Source: Veillonella sp. VA142
Lineage (GTDB): Bacteria; Bacillota; Negativicutes; Veillonellales; Veillonellaceae
Direction of reading: 5' to 3'
Assembly: GCF_003992135.1 (NCBI RefSeq)
Contig: NZ_RQVN01000005.1
Coordinates: forward strand, 24,001 to 88,000
DNA: 64,000 bases
Notes under the pieces: generated by a model
What the model saw: only the letters and a program-made list of their open reading frames with translations
Told to the model about the DNA's origin: nothing
The model's database searches: none
Shown here: positions 8,220-16,452 of the stretch, piece by piece
Layout: the number at the start of each line of letters is the position of its first letter
How positions within the stretch are numbered: position 1 is the first letter of the stretch
Translations under genes and position numbers: made by a program

Positions 8220-8960
8220 ATGAAAAAAATATTTATTGATGGCATTATAGATGAAACTATCCAGTTACCTGCAGATACAGCACATCATCTCTTTCATGTA
8301 TTGCGCCATTCTACAGAGGAACCTTTTATTGTGAGCAATCATGAAGGACATACAGGTGAATATGTATTAACATCTGAAGAATCAGATATATATATGGCGA
8401 AACGATTACGTACCATTGACGTGTCTACATCAGCTACGAAAGTAGTGTTAATTCAATCCTTTTTGAAAGGCGATAAGTTCGAGTTTTTACTACAAAAGGC
8501 TACGGAATTAAACGTGCATCACATCTACGGTGTATCTTCGGTCCATTGTGTAGCCCAATATGATACAAAAAAATTGAGTGCAAAAAAGAGTAGATGGGAA
8601 AAAATTATCATAGAAGCAAGCCAACAATGTGGTCGCTTTGATGTACCTACATTAACAGTAGAACAGTCACTTTCAGAGGTACTGCAAACCTTACAATCTG
8701 ATGAGGGAGTTCTCTTGTTGGGCGCCTATGAACGAGAAGATGACAAGACAATCAAAGATATTTTACAAACTCAGTTACATACTAATTCATACCATACCAT
8801 AGCCATTTGCATTGGTCCTGAAGGTGGTTATAGTCCTACTGAAATGGAACGATTAGAAGCTTGTGGAGGCCATAAGGTTAGCCTAGGTTCCACTATATTG
8901 CGAGCTGAAACAGCGGCTTTAAGTGCTGTGAGTATGATTCAATATGAATTACTAGATTAG
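8220..8960 (+). CDS. rsmE: 16S rRNA (uracil-1498-N3)-methyltransferase RsmE
   Basis: RsmE methylates N3 of U1498 in 16S rRNA. The 246-residue protein has the small N-terminal PUA-like domain and the SPOUT knot domain with the diagnostic IGPEGGYSPTE and LGSTILRAETAAL motifs that bind S-adenosylmethionine. It follows prmA by 12 bp and precedes mtaB by 7 bp. Confidence 0.95.
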   Translation: MKKIFIDGIIDETIQLPADTAHHLFHVLRHSTEEPFIVSNHEGHTGEYVLTSEESDIYMAKRLRTIDVSTSATKVVLIQSFLKGDKFEFLLQKATELNVHHIYGVSSVHCVAQYDTKKLSAKKSRWEKIIIEASQQCGRFDVPTLTVEQSLSEVLQTLQSDEGVLLLGAYEREDDKTIKDILQTQLHTNSYHTIAICIGPEGGYSPTEMERLEACGGHKVSLGSTILRAETAALSAVSMIQYELLD

Positions 8961-8967
8961 GAGTCTC

Positions 8968-10275
8968 ATGAAGACAGTTGCATTTACTACCTTAGGGTGT
9001 CGTGTCAATCAATATGATACGGATGCCATGAAAGGTTTATTTATAAAAGCAGGATATACACCTGTTGGTTTCGATGAAGAAGCCGCTATTTATGTGATTA
9101 ATACTTGTTCTGTAACAAATATGGGAGAGAAAAAATCACGCCAATTAATTCGACAAGCAAAACGCCGTAATCCAGAAGCATTTATCGTAGTCACAGGCTG
9201 TTATGCCCAATTGGCGCCAGAAGTGATTTCTGCTATCGATGGGGTCAACCTTGTGATCGGTACAGCGAATCGAAATAAAATTGTAGAATTAGTAGAAAAT
9301 ATTCCATCTACAGAAGAACAGATTTCCATCGTTCGTAATGTAATGGAAGAGTCTACCTTTGAAGAAATGCCTTTATTTGGCAATGAAATTGAAAAATGTC
9401 GGGCTTTCATGAAGATACAAGAAGGGTGTAATAATTTCTGTTCCTTCTGTATCATTCCTTATACACGAGGAAAATTAAAGTCTAGAAAAATTGAAGACAT
9501 CGTGGAAGAAGCAAAACGCCTGGTTGCTTATGGGTATAAAGAGGTTGTCCTCACAGGGATACATCTCGGTAACTATGGTATTGAACTACCTGAGCGACCA
9601 ACCTTAGGCCGTGTTGTGCGTGAATTATTGACCATTGATGGCTTAGAACGCATTCGCTTTGGTTCTATTGAATCTGTAGAAGTATCGGAAGAATTAATCG
9701 AGTTAATGGCAACGAACCCTCGTGTATGCCCTAACCTACATTTGCCATTACAAGCAGGATCTGATCCAGTGTTAAAAGCGATGAACCGTCACTATAATTT
9801 GCAACAATACAAAGATTTAGTGAAGTATTTACGTAGCCGCATTCCAAATCTGTCCATTACGACAGATATTATCGCCGGATTCCCAGGGGAAACAGACGAA
9901 TTATTTGAGGAAACCATGCGTACAGTCAAAGAAGTTGGTTTTACGCATATTCATGCCTTCCCATATTCTATTCGAGAAGGTACGCCAGCTGCTAAGATGG
10001 AAGAGCAAGTTCCAGAAGCCGTGAAAAAGACACGTGTAGCCTTATTAAATCAACTTGGAAAGGAAGGCTTTAAAGCCTATGCCAATCGTTTCTTGAATCA
10101 ACCTGTAAAAGTTCTAATCGAACAAAGCGATGACTTTTATTACTACGGGCTAACCAATGAATACGTACATAGTAAAATACCTAAACAAGACCATGCATTT
10201 AACGTAGGAGATATTGTAAATGGTGAAGTAACAGAAGTACATAGTGATGTAGTTTTGGTAGAGATTACAGGGTAA
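8968..10275 (+). CDS. mtaB: tRNA N6-threonylcarbamoyladenosine methylthiotransferase MtaB
   Basis: MtaB converts t6A at position 37 of tRNA to the 2-methylthio form. The 435-residue protein has the N-terminal methylthiotransferase domain (TLGCRVNQYDTD) with its own cysteines, the radical SAM domain with the CNNFCSFC cluster motif (C-X3-C-X2-C), and a C-terminal TRAM-type domain. The LGCRVNQ form rather than LGCxKN separates MtaB from MiaB and RimO. It closes the run that begins at hrcA. Confidence 0.94.
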   Translation: MKTVAFTTLGCRVNQYDTDAMKGLFIKAGYTPVGFDEEAAIYVINTCSVTNMGEKKSRQLIRQAKRRNPEAFIVVTGCYAQLAPEVISAIDGVNLVIGTANRNKIVELVENIPSTEEQISIVRNVMEESTFEEMPLFGNEIEKCRAFMKIQEGCNNFCSFCIIPYTRGKLKSRKIEDIVEEAKRLVAYGYKEVVLTGIHLGNYGIELPERPTLGRVVRELLTIDGLERIRFGSIESVEVSEELIELMATNPRVCPNLHLPLQAGSDPVLKAMNRHYNLQQYKDLVKYLRSRIPNLSITTDIIAGFPGETDELFEETMRTVKEVGFTHIHAFPYSIREGTPAAKMEEQVPEAVKKTRVALLNQLGKEGFKAYANRFLNQPVKVLIEQSDDFYYYGLTNEYVHSKIPKQDHAFNVGDIVNGEVTEVHSDVVLVEITG

Positions 10276-10315
10276 TTATATTAGATTCCAGTACTTATTT
10301 TATTAAGGGGGATAT

Positions 10316-10993
10316 ATGGCAAGAGGAATTTTATATGTAATGACAACAGTCGTAGACGGCTTAGTTAAAATAGGTAAGACTGGTATTGATAACTTTGAAT
10401 CTCGAATGAATACATTAGAGAATAATGGCTATCGGAATGTAGTAGGTTTAAAACGAAAATTTGCTATTGAAGTAGATGATTATGATGAAAAAGAACTTTT
10501 GTTAGATGATATATTTAGTAAAAGTCGACTTCACAATACAGAACTATTTGCACTTGATATAGAGTTAGTTATCCAATTATTATCTTCCTTTGATGGAAAG
10601 CAGGTTTATCCTACAGATCAAGGTAAAGATGTTGTATTTGATAATGCTACTAAGGCTAGAGCTGATAATTTAGAAAATCAAAGTTATCAAAATATTCCTG
10701 ACGGATTATATCATATCGATCAAAAAAGAAAAGATATTGGATCTATATATGGTAAAATGTTGGTGGATAATGGTAAATTTATTGTATTAAAAGGTAGTTC
10801 ATGTCCTCCTTCTAACTATTCCTATGCTAATGAGCTAAGAAAATCAGCTGTGATAAAAAATGGTATATTAATAGAGGATATAGTGTGTAAATCTCCATAC
10901 GCTGCTGCAACTTTAGTAAGGGGATTGTCTACAAATGGTTGGACAAGCTGGAAAAATGAATCAGGGGAAACACTAGATAAGTTTAGAAAATAA
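10316..10993 (+). CDS. GIY-YIG (T5orf172-like) protein with C-terminal DUF4357-like domain
   Basis: The N-terminal 100 residues match the GIY-YIG nuclease superfamily, T5orf172 type: GILYVMTT is the first strand, VKIGKTG follows, then an arginine on the next helix (SRMNTLE). The last 55 residues match DUF4357 with its SPYAAATLVRG...NGWTSWKN...TLDKFRK end. The pairing is a known architecture with no defined role; some GIY-YIG proteins act in defence or repair. It has an AAGGGGG ribosome binding site, a more AT-rich sequence than its neighbours, and gaps of 40 and 81 bp on its sides, so it may be an inserted accessory gene. Nuclease activity is not shown. Confidence 0.75.
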   Translation: MARGILYVMTTVVDGLVKIGKTGIDNFESRMNTLENNGYRNVVGLKRKFAIEVDDYDEKELLLDDIFSKSRLHNTELFALDIELVIQLLSSFDGKQVYPTDQGKDVVFDNATKARADNLENQSYQNIPDGLYHIDQKRKDIGSIYGKMLVDNGKFIVLKGSSCPPSNYSYANELRKSAVIKNGILIEDIVCKSPYAAATLVRGLSTNGWTSWKNESGETLDKFRK

Positions 10994-11074
10994 TAATAGA
11001 CTACATAGAAAATATTTGATATAGTAAACATATAGTATGTAAGTATCATACAGTATACAAGAAAGGGGATTCCC

Positions 11075-11425
11075 ATGAAAGAAGATTGCTTATTTTGTAA
11101 AATTATTAATAAAGAAATTCTAGCTAAGGTTGTATTAGAAAATGACAAATTTTTAGCATTCCATGATATTGCTCCAGTAGCACCAGTTCATGTCTTGATC
11201 ATTCCTAAAAACCATGTATCTAACATTGCTCATTTAAACGAAAATAATGAAGCCTATGTGGAAGGTATCTTACCATTCGCCAAATTGGTAGCAAAAGAAT
11301 TAGGTTTAGCCGCTGATGGATACCGTTTAACATTAAATACTGGCGCCAAAGCAGGTCAAACTGTATTCCATTTACATGCTCATTTATTGGGCGGTAAAGA
11401 ATTAGGTTGGCCAAATATCGACTAA
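11075..11425 (+). CDS. HIT family nucleotide hydrolase (HinT-like)
   Basis: This 116-residue protein has the histidine triad FHLHAHLLGG near its C-terminus and an N-terminal CLFCKI motif, both typical of the HinT branch. HinT enzymes hydrolyse nucleoside phosphoramidates and aminoacyl-adenylates. It ends 16 bp before pepD, so the two are probably co-transcribed. Length is normal for the family. Confidence 0.93.
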   Translation: MKEDCLFCKIINKEILAKVVLENDKFLAFHDIAPVAPVHVLIIPKNHVSNIAHLNENNEAYVEGILPFAKLVAKELGLAADGYRLTLNTGAKAGQTVFHLHAHLLGGKELGWPNID

Positions 11426-11441
11426 TCTAGGAGGCAACAGA

Positions 11442-12953
11442 GTGTCAATCAATCAAACTATTATGAATCAATATAATGTGGATAATATTCTGCATTACTT
11501 TCAAGAAATTGCTAATATCCCTAGAAAATCTGGACATGAGCAAGCGATTTCCAATTATATTAAATACTGGGCTCTAAATTTGGGATTAGATGTGTTTCAA
11601 GATGAACACTATAATCTAATCATAAAAAAAGCCGGCACAGAGGGATATGAATCACATGAACCAGTCATTTTGCAAGGTCATATGGACATGGTGTGCACGA
11701 AATTAGAGTCTGTAGAGCATGACTTTATTAATAGCCCGATTGCTTTGGATGTAGAGGATGGTATCTTACATGCCAATGGAACTACGTTAGGGGCAGATGA
11801 TGGATTTGCAGTAGCCTATGGTATGGCTATCTTAGTTTCCACAAATATTCCACATCCTCCATTAGAGGTAGTATTCACGGTAGAAGAAGAAACTACTTTC
11901 AAAGGTGTTAAAACATTAGATTACAGTCATTTACAAGGCAACCGTCTCATCAATATGGATGGGGAAAGCATGAATGAAGTGACTATCGGAAGTGCTGGCG
12001 GTCATGGATCCACTGTGACATTACCAATTGTCCCCGTATCTGTAAATAATGAGATGACAAAACGAAGAATTACTATTGAAGGTTTACAAGGTGGTCACTC
12101 TGGATGTGATATTCACTTAGGTCGGGCTAATGCTATATATATTTTATCTAAAGTATTAGAACGAATTACTGTTGAGCACAATATTCGTGTCACAGAAGTG
12201 AGCGGTGGTAGTGCGCCTAATGCCATACCATTACGTGCCTATGCTGACGTGTATCTACATTTACAGGATGTACCATACGTGCAAGTTTTGTTACAAGAAG
12301 AACAAGAAAAATGGAATACACAGTATGCTAAGGCTAATGAAAATATATCAATTTCTTTATCTGTTGTGCCTAAAGTCGATCGTGAAGATTTAGTAGAATT
12401 AGACTTAGAAGCCATCACCATGGAACGTGCTTTTAGCAATGACACAGTACAAAAGCTTTGTGAACTGATTCAAGGAATTGAACAAGGTATATTACAGCAT
12501 GCTCCTGACAATCCGAATGAAGTATGGTACTCTAATAACATTGGTGTTTTGGGTATGGCGGATGGTGCTGTATACCTTAAAATGCAAGTACGCAGTACAG
12601 ATGCTAAGAATTTAGAGGCTCATTATACAGGCTTAGAAAAATTAGTACAAGATTATGGTGCTTCTGCTAACCAAGAAGCAGAGTATCCAGGATGGCTACC
12701 AACATTTGATAGCCCATTGCAAAAATCCTATCAAAAGGCTTATGAATCTGTGACCGGTGCTAAAGACTTACAGTTCAATGTAATCCATGCAGGTCTTGAA
12801 GTTGGCTACATGCTAGATAACTTACAAGGCCCTGTAGATGCTATAAACATTGGTCCGAACATTCATGACTTGCATGCGCCTACAGAACGCATGCAATTAG
12901 AAAGCTTTGTTACAACTTGGAACATTCTAAAAACATTCCTAGCATCTCTGTAA
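11442..12953 (+). CDS. pepD: Aminoacyl-histidine dipeptidase (M20 family, PepD type)
   Basis: PepD is a cytosolic zinc dipeptidase that cleaves Xaa-His and other dipeptides. Metal-binding and catalytic motifs of family M20 are visible: GHMDMVC, GADDG, VEEETT with the general-base glutamate, and a late histidine in VIHAGLEVG. The 503-residue length agrees with PepD. The start codon is GTG, chosen because AGGAGG lies at suitable distance before it. It follows the HIT gene and is closed by the terminator at 13081-13120. Confidence 0.92.
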   Translation: MSINQTIMNQYNVDNILHYFQEIANIPRKSGHEQAISNYIKYWALNLGLDVFQDEHYNLIIKKAGTEGYESHEPVILQGHMDMVCTKLESVEHDFINSPIALDVEDGILHANGTTLGADDGFAVAYGMAILVSTNIPHPPLEVVFTVEEETTFKGVKTLDYSHLQGNRLINMDGESMNEVTIGSAGGHGSTVTLPIVPVSVNNEMTKRRITIEGLQGGHSGCDIHLGRANAIYILSKVLERITVEHNIRVTEVSGGSAPNAIPLRAYADVYLHLQDVPYVQVLLQEEQEKWNTQYAKANENISISLSVVPKVDREDLVELDLEAITMERAFSNDTVQKLCELIQGIEQGILQHAPDNPNEVWYSNNIGVLGMADGAVYLKMQVRSTDAKNLEAHYTGLEKLVQDYGASANQEAEYPGWLPTFDSPLQKSYQKAYESVTGAKDLQFNVIHAGLEVGYMLDNLQGPVDAINIGPNIHDLHAPTERMQLESFVTTWNILKTFLASL

Positions 12954-13002
12954 GTATACTGTTACAGTCCATATGGTATTAAACAAATAACGTTACATGT
13001 GT

Positions 13003-13052
13003 TAGCATATAGTTAATACTGATCTATGCTAGTACGTCACAAAAATAGCATA
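13003..13052. repeat. TAGCATA repeats before the recombinase gene
   Basis: TAGCATA occurs at 13003-13009, inverted as TATGCTA at 13025-13031, and again in direct orientation at 13046-13052. The first pair are 15 bp apart. They could be operator half-sites or arm sites for the recombinase encoded 125 bp downstream, or chance; 7-bp matches in AT-rich DNA are weak evidence. Confidence 0.35.
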
Positions 13053-13080
13053 TTTGCCATTTATTTTGGCCTATGATATA

Positions 13081-13120
13081 ATTACTTCCGATAACGATAT
13101 ATTATCGGAAGTAATTTTTT
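13081..13120. terminator. Intrinsic terminator after pepD
   Basis: A perfect 14-bp stem (13081-13094 with 13102-13115) with a 7-nt loop is followed by a run of T. It ends the HIT-pepD transcript and insulates the recombinase gene. Confidence 0.88.
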
Positions 13121-13176
13121 AGTTTAAAATAGCAATATAGGTACCAATACCTCGATATAGAACATTTGAGGCGCTT

Positions 13177-14172
13177 ATGAATCAATCTAACACACACTTC
13201 TATTTACGCAATTATAAAGAGATTATGAACAATTCTAAACTTAGTGACAAGGCTAAGTCTAGTATTCTATTATCTAAAGCAGAAAATACTGTAGATGCTT
13301 ATGAATCTGATTGGATGGATTTCGTCGATTGGTGTCGACATAAACAGGAATCCTTTTTTCCGAGCTCACCAGAAATTATCGTCAATTATATCAATGATTT
13401 AGCCGATTATGCTAAGGCTAATACCATATCACGTCGTATCAGCGCTCTATCGGAAAATTTTAATGCTTCAGGTATTGAAAATAACCCTTGTAGCGCTCCT
13501 ATCGTTAAGCAAGCCATGCGAGGTATACGTCGATCCTTAGGGACATATCAACAAGGTAAAACTCCTGTATTACTGGATGATCTTATGGATATCATTGACT
13601 ATATGGAAACGGCCGATATAGCACCTATACAAAAGCTCCGTGATAAAGCTATTTTATTATTAGGCTTTATGGGGGCCTTTCGGCGTAGCGAATTATCTGC
13701 ATTAACAGTAGAATCTTTGAAATTTTTGCCAGAAGGTTTAGAAATCTTCGTATCAAGTTCAAAAGCTGACCAAGAAGGTCAAGGTGCTATCGTTGCCATA
13801 CCCTATATCGAAAATGAAAACTTATGCGCCGTGAGATCCCTTAAAGCATGGTTACAATTCGTTCCTATTACAACAGGGCCTATCTTTAGAGGGTTTACAA
13901 AAAATATGAGCATACGGAAAACTGCTATCAGTGATAAAAGTATCGCAGATATTGTAAAATACTATATGTCAGCTATAGGCGAAGATCCATCCTTATATGG
14001 TGCGCATAGTTTACGTCATGGCTTTGCTACTACAGCAGCCCATTATGGCGTAGAAGAACGAAATATTATGAAACAAACACGACATCATAGTGTCAATATG
14101 GTACGACGGTATATAAATGAAGCCAATAAATTTGTAGATAACCCTATATCTTCTATGTTCAATCGTAAATAG
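13177..14172 (+). CDS. Orphan tyrosine recombinase (XerC/D-like integrase)
   Basis: This 331-residue protein has the N-terminal SAM-like core-binding domain (about residues 30-130, with NTVDAYESDWMDFVDWC) and the C-terminal catalytic domain. The catalytic set is visible: Arg in GAFRRSE (near 169), His277 and Arg280 in HSLRH, His303/His304 in TRHHS and the nucleophile Tyr312 in VRRYINEA. It is thus probably active. It stands alone between two terminators, without excisionase, phage genes or visible att duplication, and its composition is like that of the host. Roles could be integration, inversion or a Xer-type resolution; it is not the usual chromosomal XerC context. Confidence 0.85.
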   Translation: MNQSNTHFYLRNYKEIMNNSKLSDKAKSSILLSKAENTVDAYESDWMDFVDWCRHKQESFFPSSPEIIVNYINDLADYAKANTISRRISALSENFNASGIENNPCSAPIVKQAMRGIRRSLGTYQQGKTPVLLDDLMDIIDYMETADIAPIQKLRDKAILLLGFMGAFRRSELSALTVESLKFLPEGLEIFVSSSKADQEGQGAIVAIPYIENENLCAVRSLKAWLQFVPITTGPIFRGFTKNMSIRKTAISDKSIADIVKYYMSAIGEDPSLYGAHSLRHGFATTAAHYGVEERNIMKQTRHHSVNMVRRYINEANKFVDNPISSMFNRK

Positions 14173-14306
14173 TGCCATCTTAATTAACTACCTACAACTT
14201 AATTCCGTTATGTATACTGAGTCTATATATAGTAATTATATAGTTATACATATAAAATATATAAAACAGGAACTTAAATGGTTTATTTCTTACACTAAAA
14301 GAAGAT

Positions 14307-14357
14307 AAAAGAAGACTGCATACCCTAATATTATTCATGAGGGTGTACAGTCTTTTT
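14307..14357. terminator. Bidirectional terminator between recombinase and LysM gene
   Basis: AAAAGAAGACTG followed by CATACCCT pairs imperfectly with AGGGTGTACAGTC and a T-run (14314-14326 with 14340-14352). A-tract and T-tract flank the stem, so it can stop the recombinase transcript and the convergent LysM transcript. Confidence 0.78.
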
Positions 14358-14412
14358 ATTCTATCATTCAATATATATTTCAATATCTTATCGAACATAC
14401 ATATACTATTAT

Positions 14413-14730
14413 TTAATTATTTGCCCAAGCTGTAATAAAACCGAACATAGTTTTTTCTTTCAATGTAGGAATCATTAAAGTTTCTCCAGCACGTAATGCT
14501 TTACCATGTTGTAAGTGATTAATTTCTTCGATAGCTACAATATACTCACGAATATCAATATCCTCTGTTTGAGCTAAGGCCTTTTGAGATATACTCCATA
14601 ATGTATCACCGGCATCTACTTGTACAGCTTTAATATTTTGAGTATCCATCTCTAATCTTGTTGTGTTAATCATACTATTCACTACAAATACCATGGCTAC
14701 CATTAGTAAAATAGAAAATAATTTATGCAT
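14413..14730 (-). CDS. Small LysM protein, YneA-like SOS cell-division inhibitor candidate
   Basis: The 105-residue protein has one N-terminal membrane segment (about residues 4-20) and a LysM domain (about 38-90, with VDAGDTLWSISQKAL and ALRAGETLMIP) that should bind peptidoglycan outside the membrane. It is transcribed divergently from lexA. That gene arrangement, size and domain order are those of Bacillus YneA, which delays division during SOS. Orthology is inferred from context; sequence similarity beyond LysM is modest. A promoter-like pair TTGACC (14819-14824) and TAAAAT (14795-14800), 18 bp apart on the minus strand, spans a LexA-box-like site. Confidence 0.72.
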   Translation of the reverse strand: MHKLFSILLMVAMVFVVNSMINTTRLEMDTQNIKAVQVDAGDTLWSISQKALAQTEDIDIREYIVAIEEINHLQHGKALRAGETLMIPTLKEKTMFGFITAWANN

Positions 14731-14805
14731 AATATATACCTCTCTCTAATAATATCGAACAAAATAAATAGCACATCTGTTTGCTTATGTGCATATTTTA
14801 ACACA

Positions 14806-14819
14806 CATACAAACGTTCG
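14806..14819 (-). promoter_or_regulatory. Candidate LexA box, LysM gene side
   Basis: CATACAAACGTTCG matches the Firmicute SOS consensus CGAACATATGTTCG at 10 of 14 positions, with one half-site perfect. It sits in the spacer of the predicted minus-strand promoter of the LysM gene, a position where LexA would repress. Confidence 0.55.
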
Positions 14820-14836
14820 GTCAAGTATAATTTTTT

Positions 14837-14850
14837 AGAACACATATTTG
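14837..14850 (+). promoter_or_regulatory. Candidate LexA box overlapping the lexA promoter
   Basis: AGAACACATATTTG matches the SOS consensus at 10 of 14 positions and overlaps the -35 element of the lexA promoter, suiting autorepression. Confidence 0.5.
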
Positions 14851-14876
14851 ACAATTTTCGATATTATATTTATAAT
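14848..14876 (+). promoter_or_regulatory. lexA promoter
   Basis: A perfect TTGACA (14848-14853), a 17-bp spacer and a perfect TATAAT (14871-14876) precede lexA. This is the best consensus promoter in the window. Confidence 0.85.
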
Positions 14877-14927
14877 AGGCTTATATAAATTAAGTTCCAT
14901 CGTACTGTAGAATGAGAGGTTATTCCA

Positions 14928-15608
14928 TTGAGACGTCCAGCAACTGATATAAATAGTAAACAACAAAGAATATTAGATTTTATTATTGAAAGCTTACAAC
15001 AGCGCTATCGCTGTCCAAGTGTTCGTGAAATTGGCGATCATATGGGCTTAAGCTCCACTTCTACTGTTCAAAGTCATTTAAATACATTAGAAAAATTTGG
15101 CTATATTACTCGTGATGCTAATAAAAATCGCTCTATCACTGTTGTAAACATGCCTGATGTACCTGCTTTAGAGATAGATGAAGAAACCCACGAGGTTACT
15201 TCAAGTCCTGAATTTAACTTCTTAGAGGCTGGTCTACGTCGAGTTCCTTTAATTGGCACTGTACAAGCAGGACTTCCTGTAACAGCTATTGAAAACCGTG
15301 AAGATGAGTTTGTCCTACCTACTACCTTATTAGGTAGCTCTGAATGTTTTTTATTACGCGTTCGCGGTGAATCTATGCGTGATATCGGTATGTATGAAGG
15401 TGACTTGCTGATTGTACGTAATCAATCCACCGCTAATAATGGTGATATTGTGGTAGCTCGTATTGATGATGAAGCCACAGTAAAACGTTTCTATAAAGAA
15501 TCTGATCATATTCGTTTAATGCCGGAAAATGAAGAGTTTGAACCTATTATTACACGAAATTGTGTCATTGAAGGTCGTGTAATTGGACTCATTCGTGACC
15601 ATATTTAA
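14928..15608 (+). CDS. lexA: SOS response repressor LexA
   Basis: LexA represses DNA-damage genes and cleaves itself when RecA filaments form. The 226-residue protein has the N-terminal winged helix (about 1-70, with CPSVREIGDHMGLSSTSTV) and the C-terminal S24 peptidase domain. The cleavage pair Ala114-Gly115, the nucleophile Ser149 (RGESM) and Lys186 are all present, so it should be self-cleaving. The start codon is TTG at 14928, supported by GAGAGG at 14914-14919. It is followed by its own terminator and faces away from the LysM gene. Confidence 0.96.
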   Translation: MRRPATDINSKQQRILDFIIESLQQRYRCPSVREIGDHMGLSSTSTVQSHLNTLEKFGYITRDANKNRSITVVNMPDVPALEIDEETHEVTSSPEFNFLEAGLRRVPLIGTVQAGLPVTAIENREDEFVLPTTLLGSSECFLLRVRGESMRDIGMYEGDLLIVRNQSTANNGDIVVARIDDEATVKRFYKESDHIRLMPENEEFEPIITRNCVIEGRVIGLIRDHI

Positions 15609-15625
15609 AAAGTATATAAGTAAGT

Positions 15626-15660
15626 AAAAAGTAGAGGGTGTATTCAGCCCTCTACTTTTT
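15626..15660. terminator. Intrinsic terminator after lexA
   Basis: The stem GTAGAGGG/CCCTCTAC (15631-15638 with 15648-15655) is flanked by A5 and T5 tracts, giving a strong terminator usable on both strands. It separates lexA from the convergent acetyltransferase gene. Confidence 0.88.
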
Positions 15661-15751
15661 ACTATACAACCTCAGACAGGTTACTTTTAACTATAGCTTA
15701 AGTATATACTATTTACATTTTTTTATATACGATCTGTACTATTCATAAAGA

Positions 15752-16324
15752 TTACAATTGGGCAATATCTTTAAAATATCTAATAGGCTCTATTGGAGTA
15801 GTATGGTCTTCTAGTTCCATATGCATCCATACAATGTCATACCATGTATTAAATTTATATCCTGCTTTTGGGAATCGTCCTACTTCAGAAAAACCTAAAT
15901 ACTTATGATATGTATAACTTGAGCAATCACAAAATTGATCATCTTGTAATGGAACTGTAATACATGCATATACACTAAGTATACCTTGTTGTTTTAAATA
16001 GTTAAATAAATGAGTATATAAATGACTTCCAATACCTAGATCCCGATACGTATGATGAACATAAATAGATGTTTCTACACTCCATTCATAGGCTTTTCTG
16101 TCTTTCAATATATTGGCATAGGCATATCCTACTAAATTGCCGTCTACTTCCGCAACTAAATACGGATATCTCTGTATAACGTGCTTTATCCTTCTAGTAA
16201 ATTCTTCTATAGTGGGTACCACATATTCAAATGTGATTGCTGTATTTGTGATATAGTATTCATAAATTTTTAGTATGTCTGGTATATCAGATAATTGTAT
16301 TGGGCGGACATTGATATCTTTCAT
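15752..16324 (-). CDS. GNAT family N-acetyltransferase (phosphinothricin acetyltransferase-like)
   Basis: The 190-residue protein has the acetyl-CoA binding GNAT motif HHTYRDLGIGSHLYTHL (about 97-113) and the EWSVETSIYV strand typical of the Pat/YwnH branch, which acetylates amino groups of methionine analogues such as phosphinothricin or methionine sulfoximine. The natural substrate here is unknown. The start is set at 16324, where GAGGTAC lies upstream and the family-type start MKDINVRPIQ begins. Single gene between lexA and the dap genes. Confidence 0.82.
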   Translation of the reverse strand: MKDINVRPIQLSDIPDILKIYEYYITNTAITFEYVVPTIEEFTRRIKHVIQRYPYLVAEVDGNLVGYAYANILKDRKAYEWSVETSIYVHHTYRDLGIGSHLYTHLFNYLKQQGILSVYACITVPLQDDQFCDCSSYTYHKYLGFSEVGRFPKAGYKFNTWYDIVWMHMELEDHTTPIEPIRYFKDIAQL

Positions 16325-16408
16325 ATTGTACCTCTTAGTATTAAATGTAATGTACACAAAAACTATTTTAAACATATGTATATACAAAATAGTGCAGTTA
16401 TATAAATG

Positions 16409-16446
16409 AAAAGATAGTAGTCGATGATGTGACTACTATCTTTTTC
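16409..16446 (-). terminator. Terminator after dapA
   Basis: GATAGTAGTC (16413-16422) pairs perfectly with GACTACTATC (16431-16440), with A/T tracts outside. It lies 7 bp beyond the dapA stop and ends the long minus-strand run. Confidence 0.85.
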
Positions 16447-16452
16447 TAATTT

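Noticed and set aside
10316-10993. Homing endonuclease inside an intron
   Set aside because: The neighbouring genes are intact with normal ends, so no split host gene or intron boundaries exist here.
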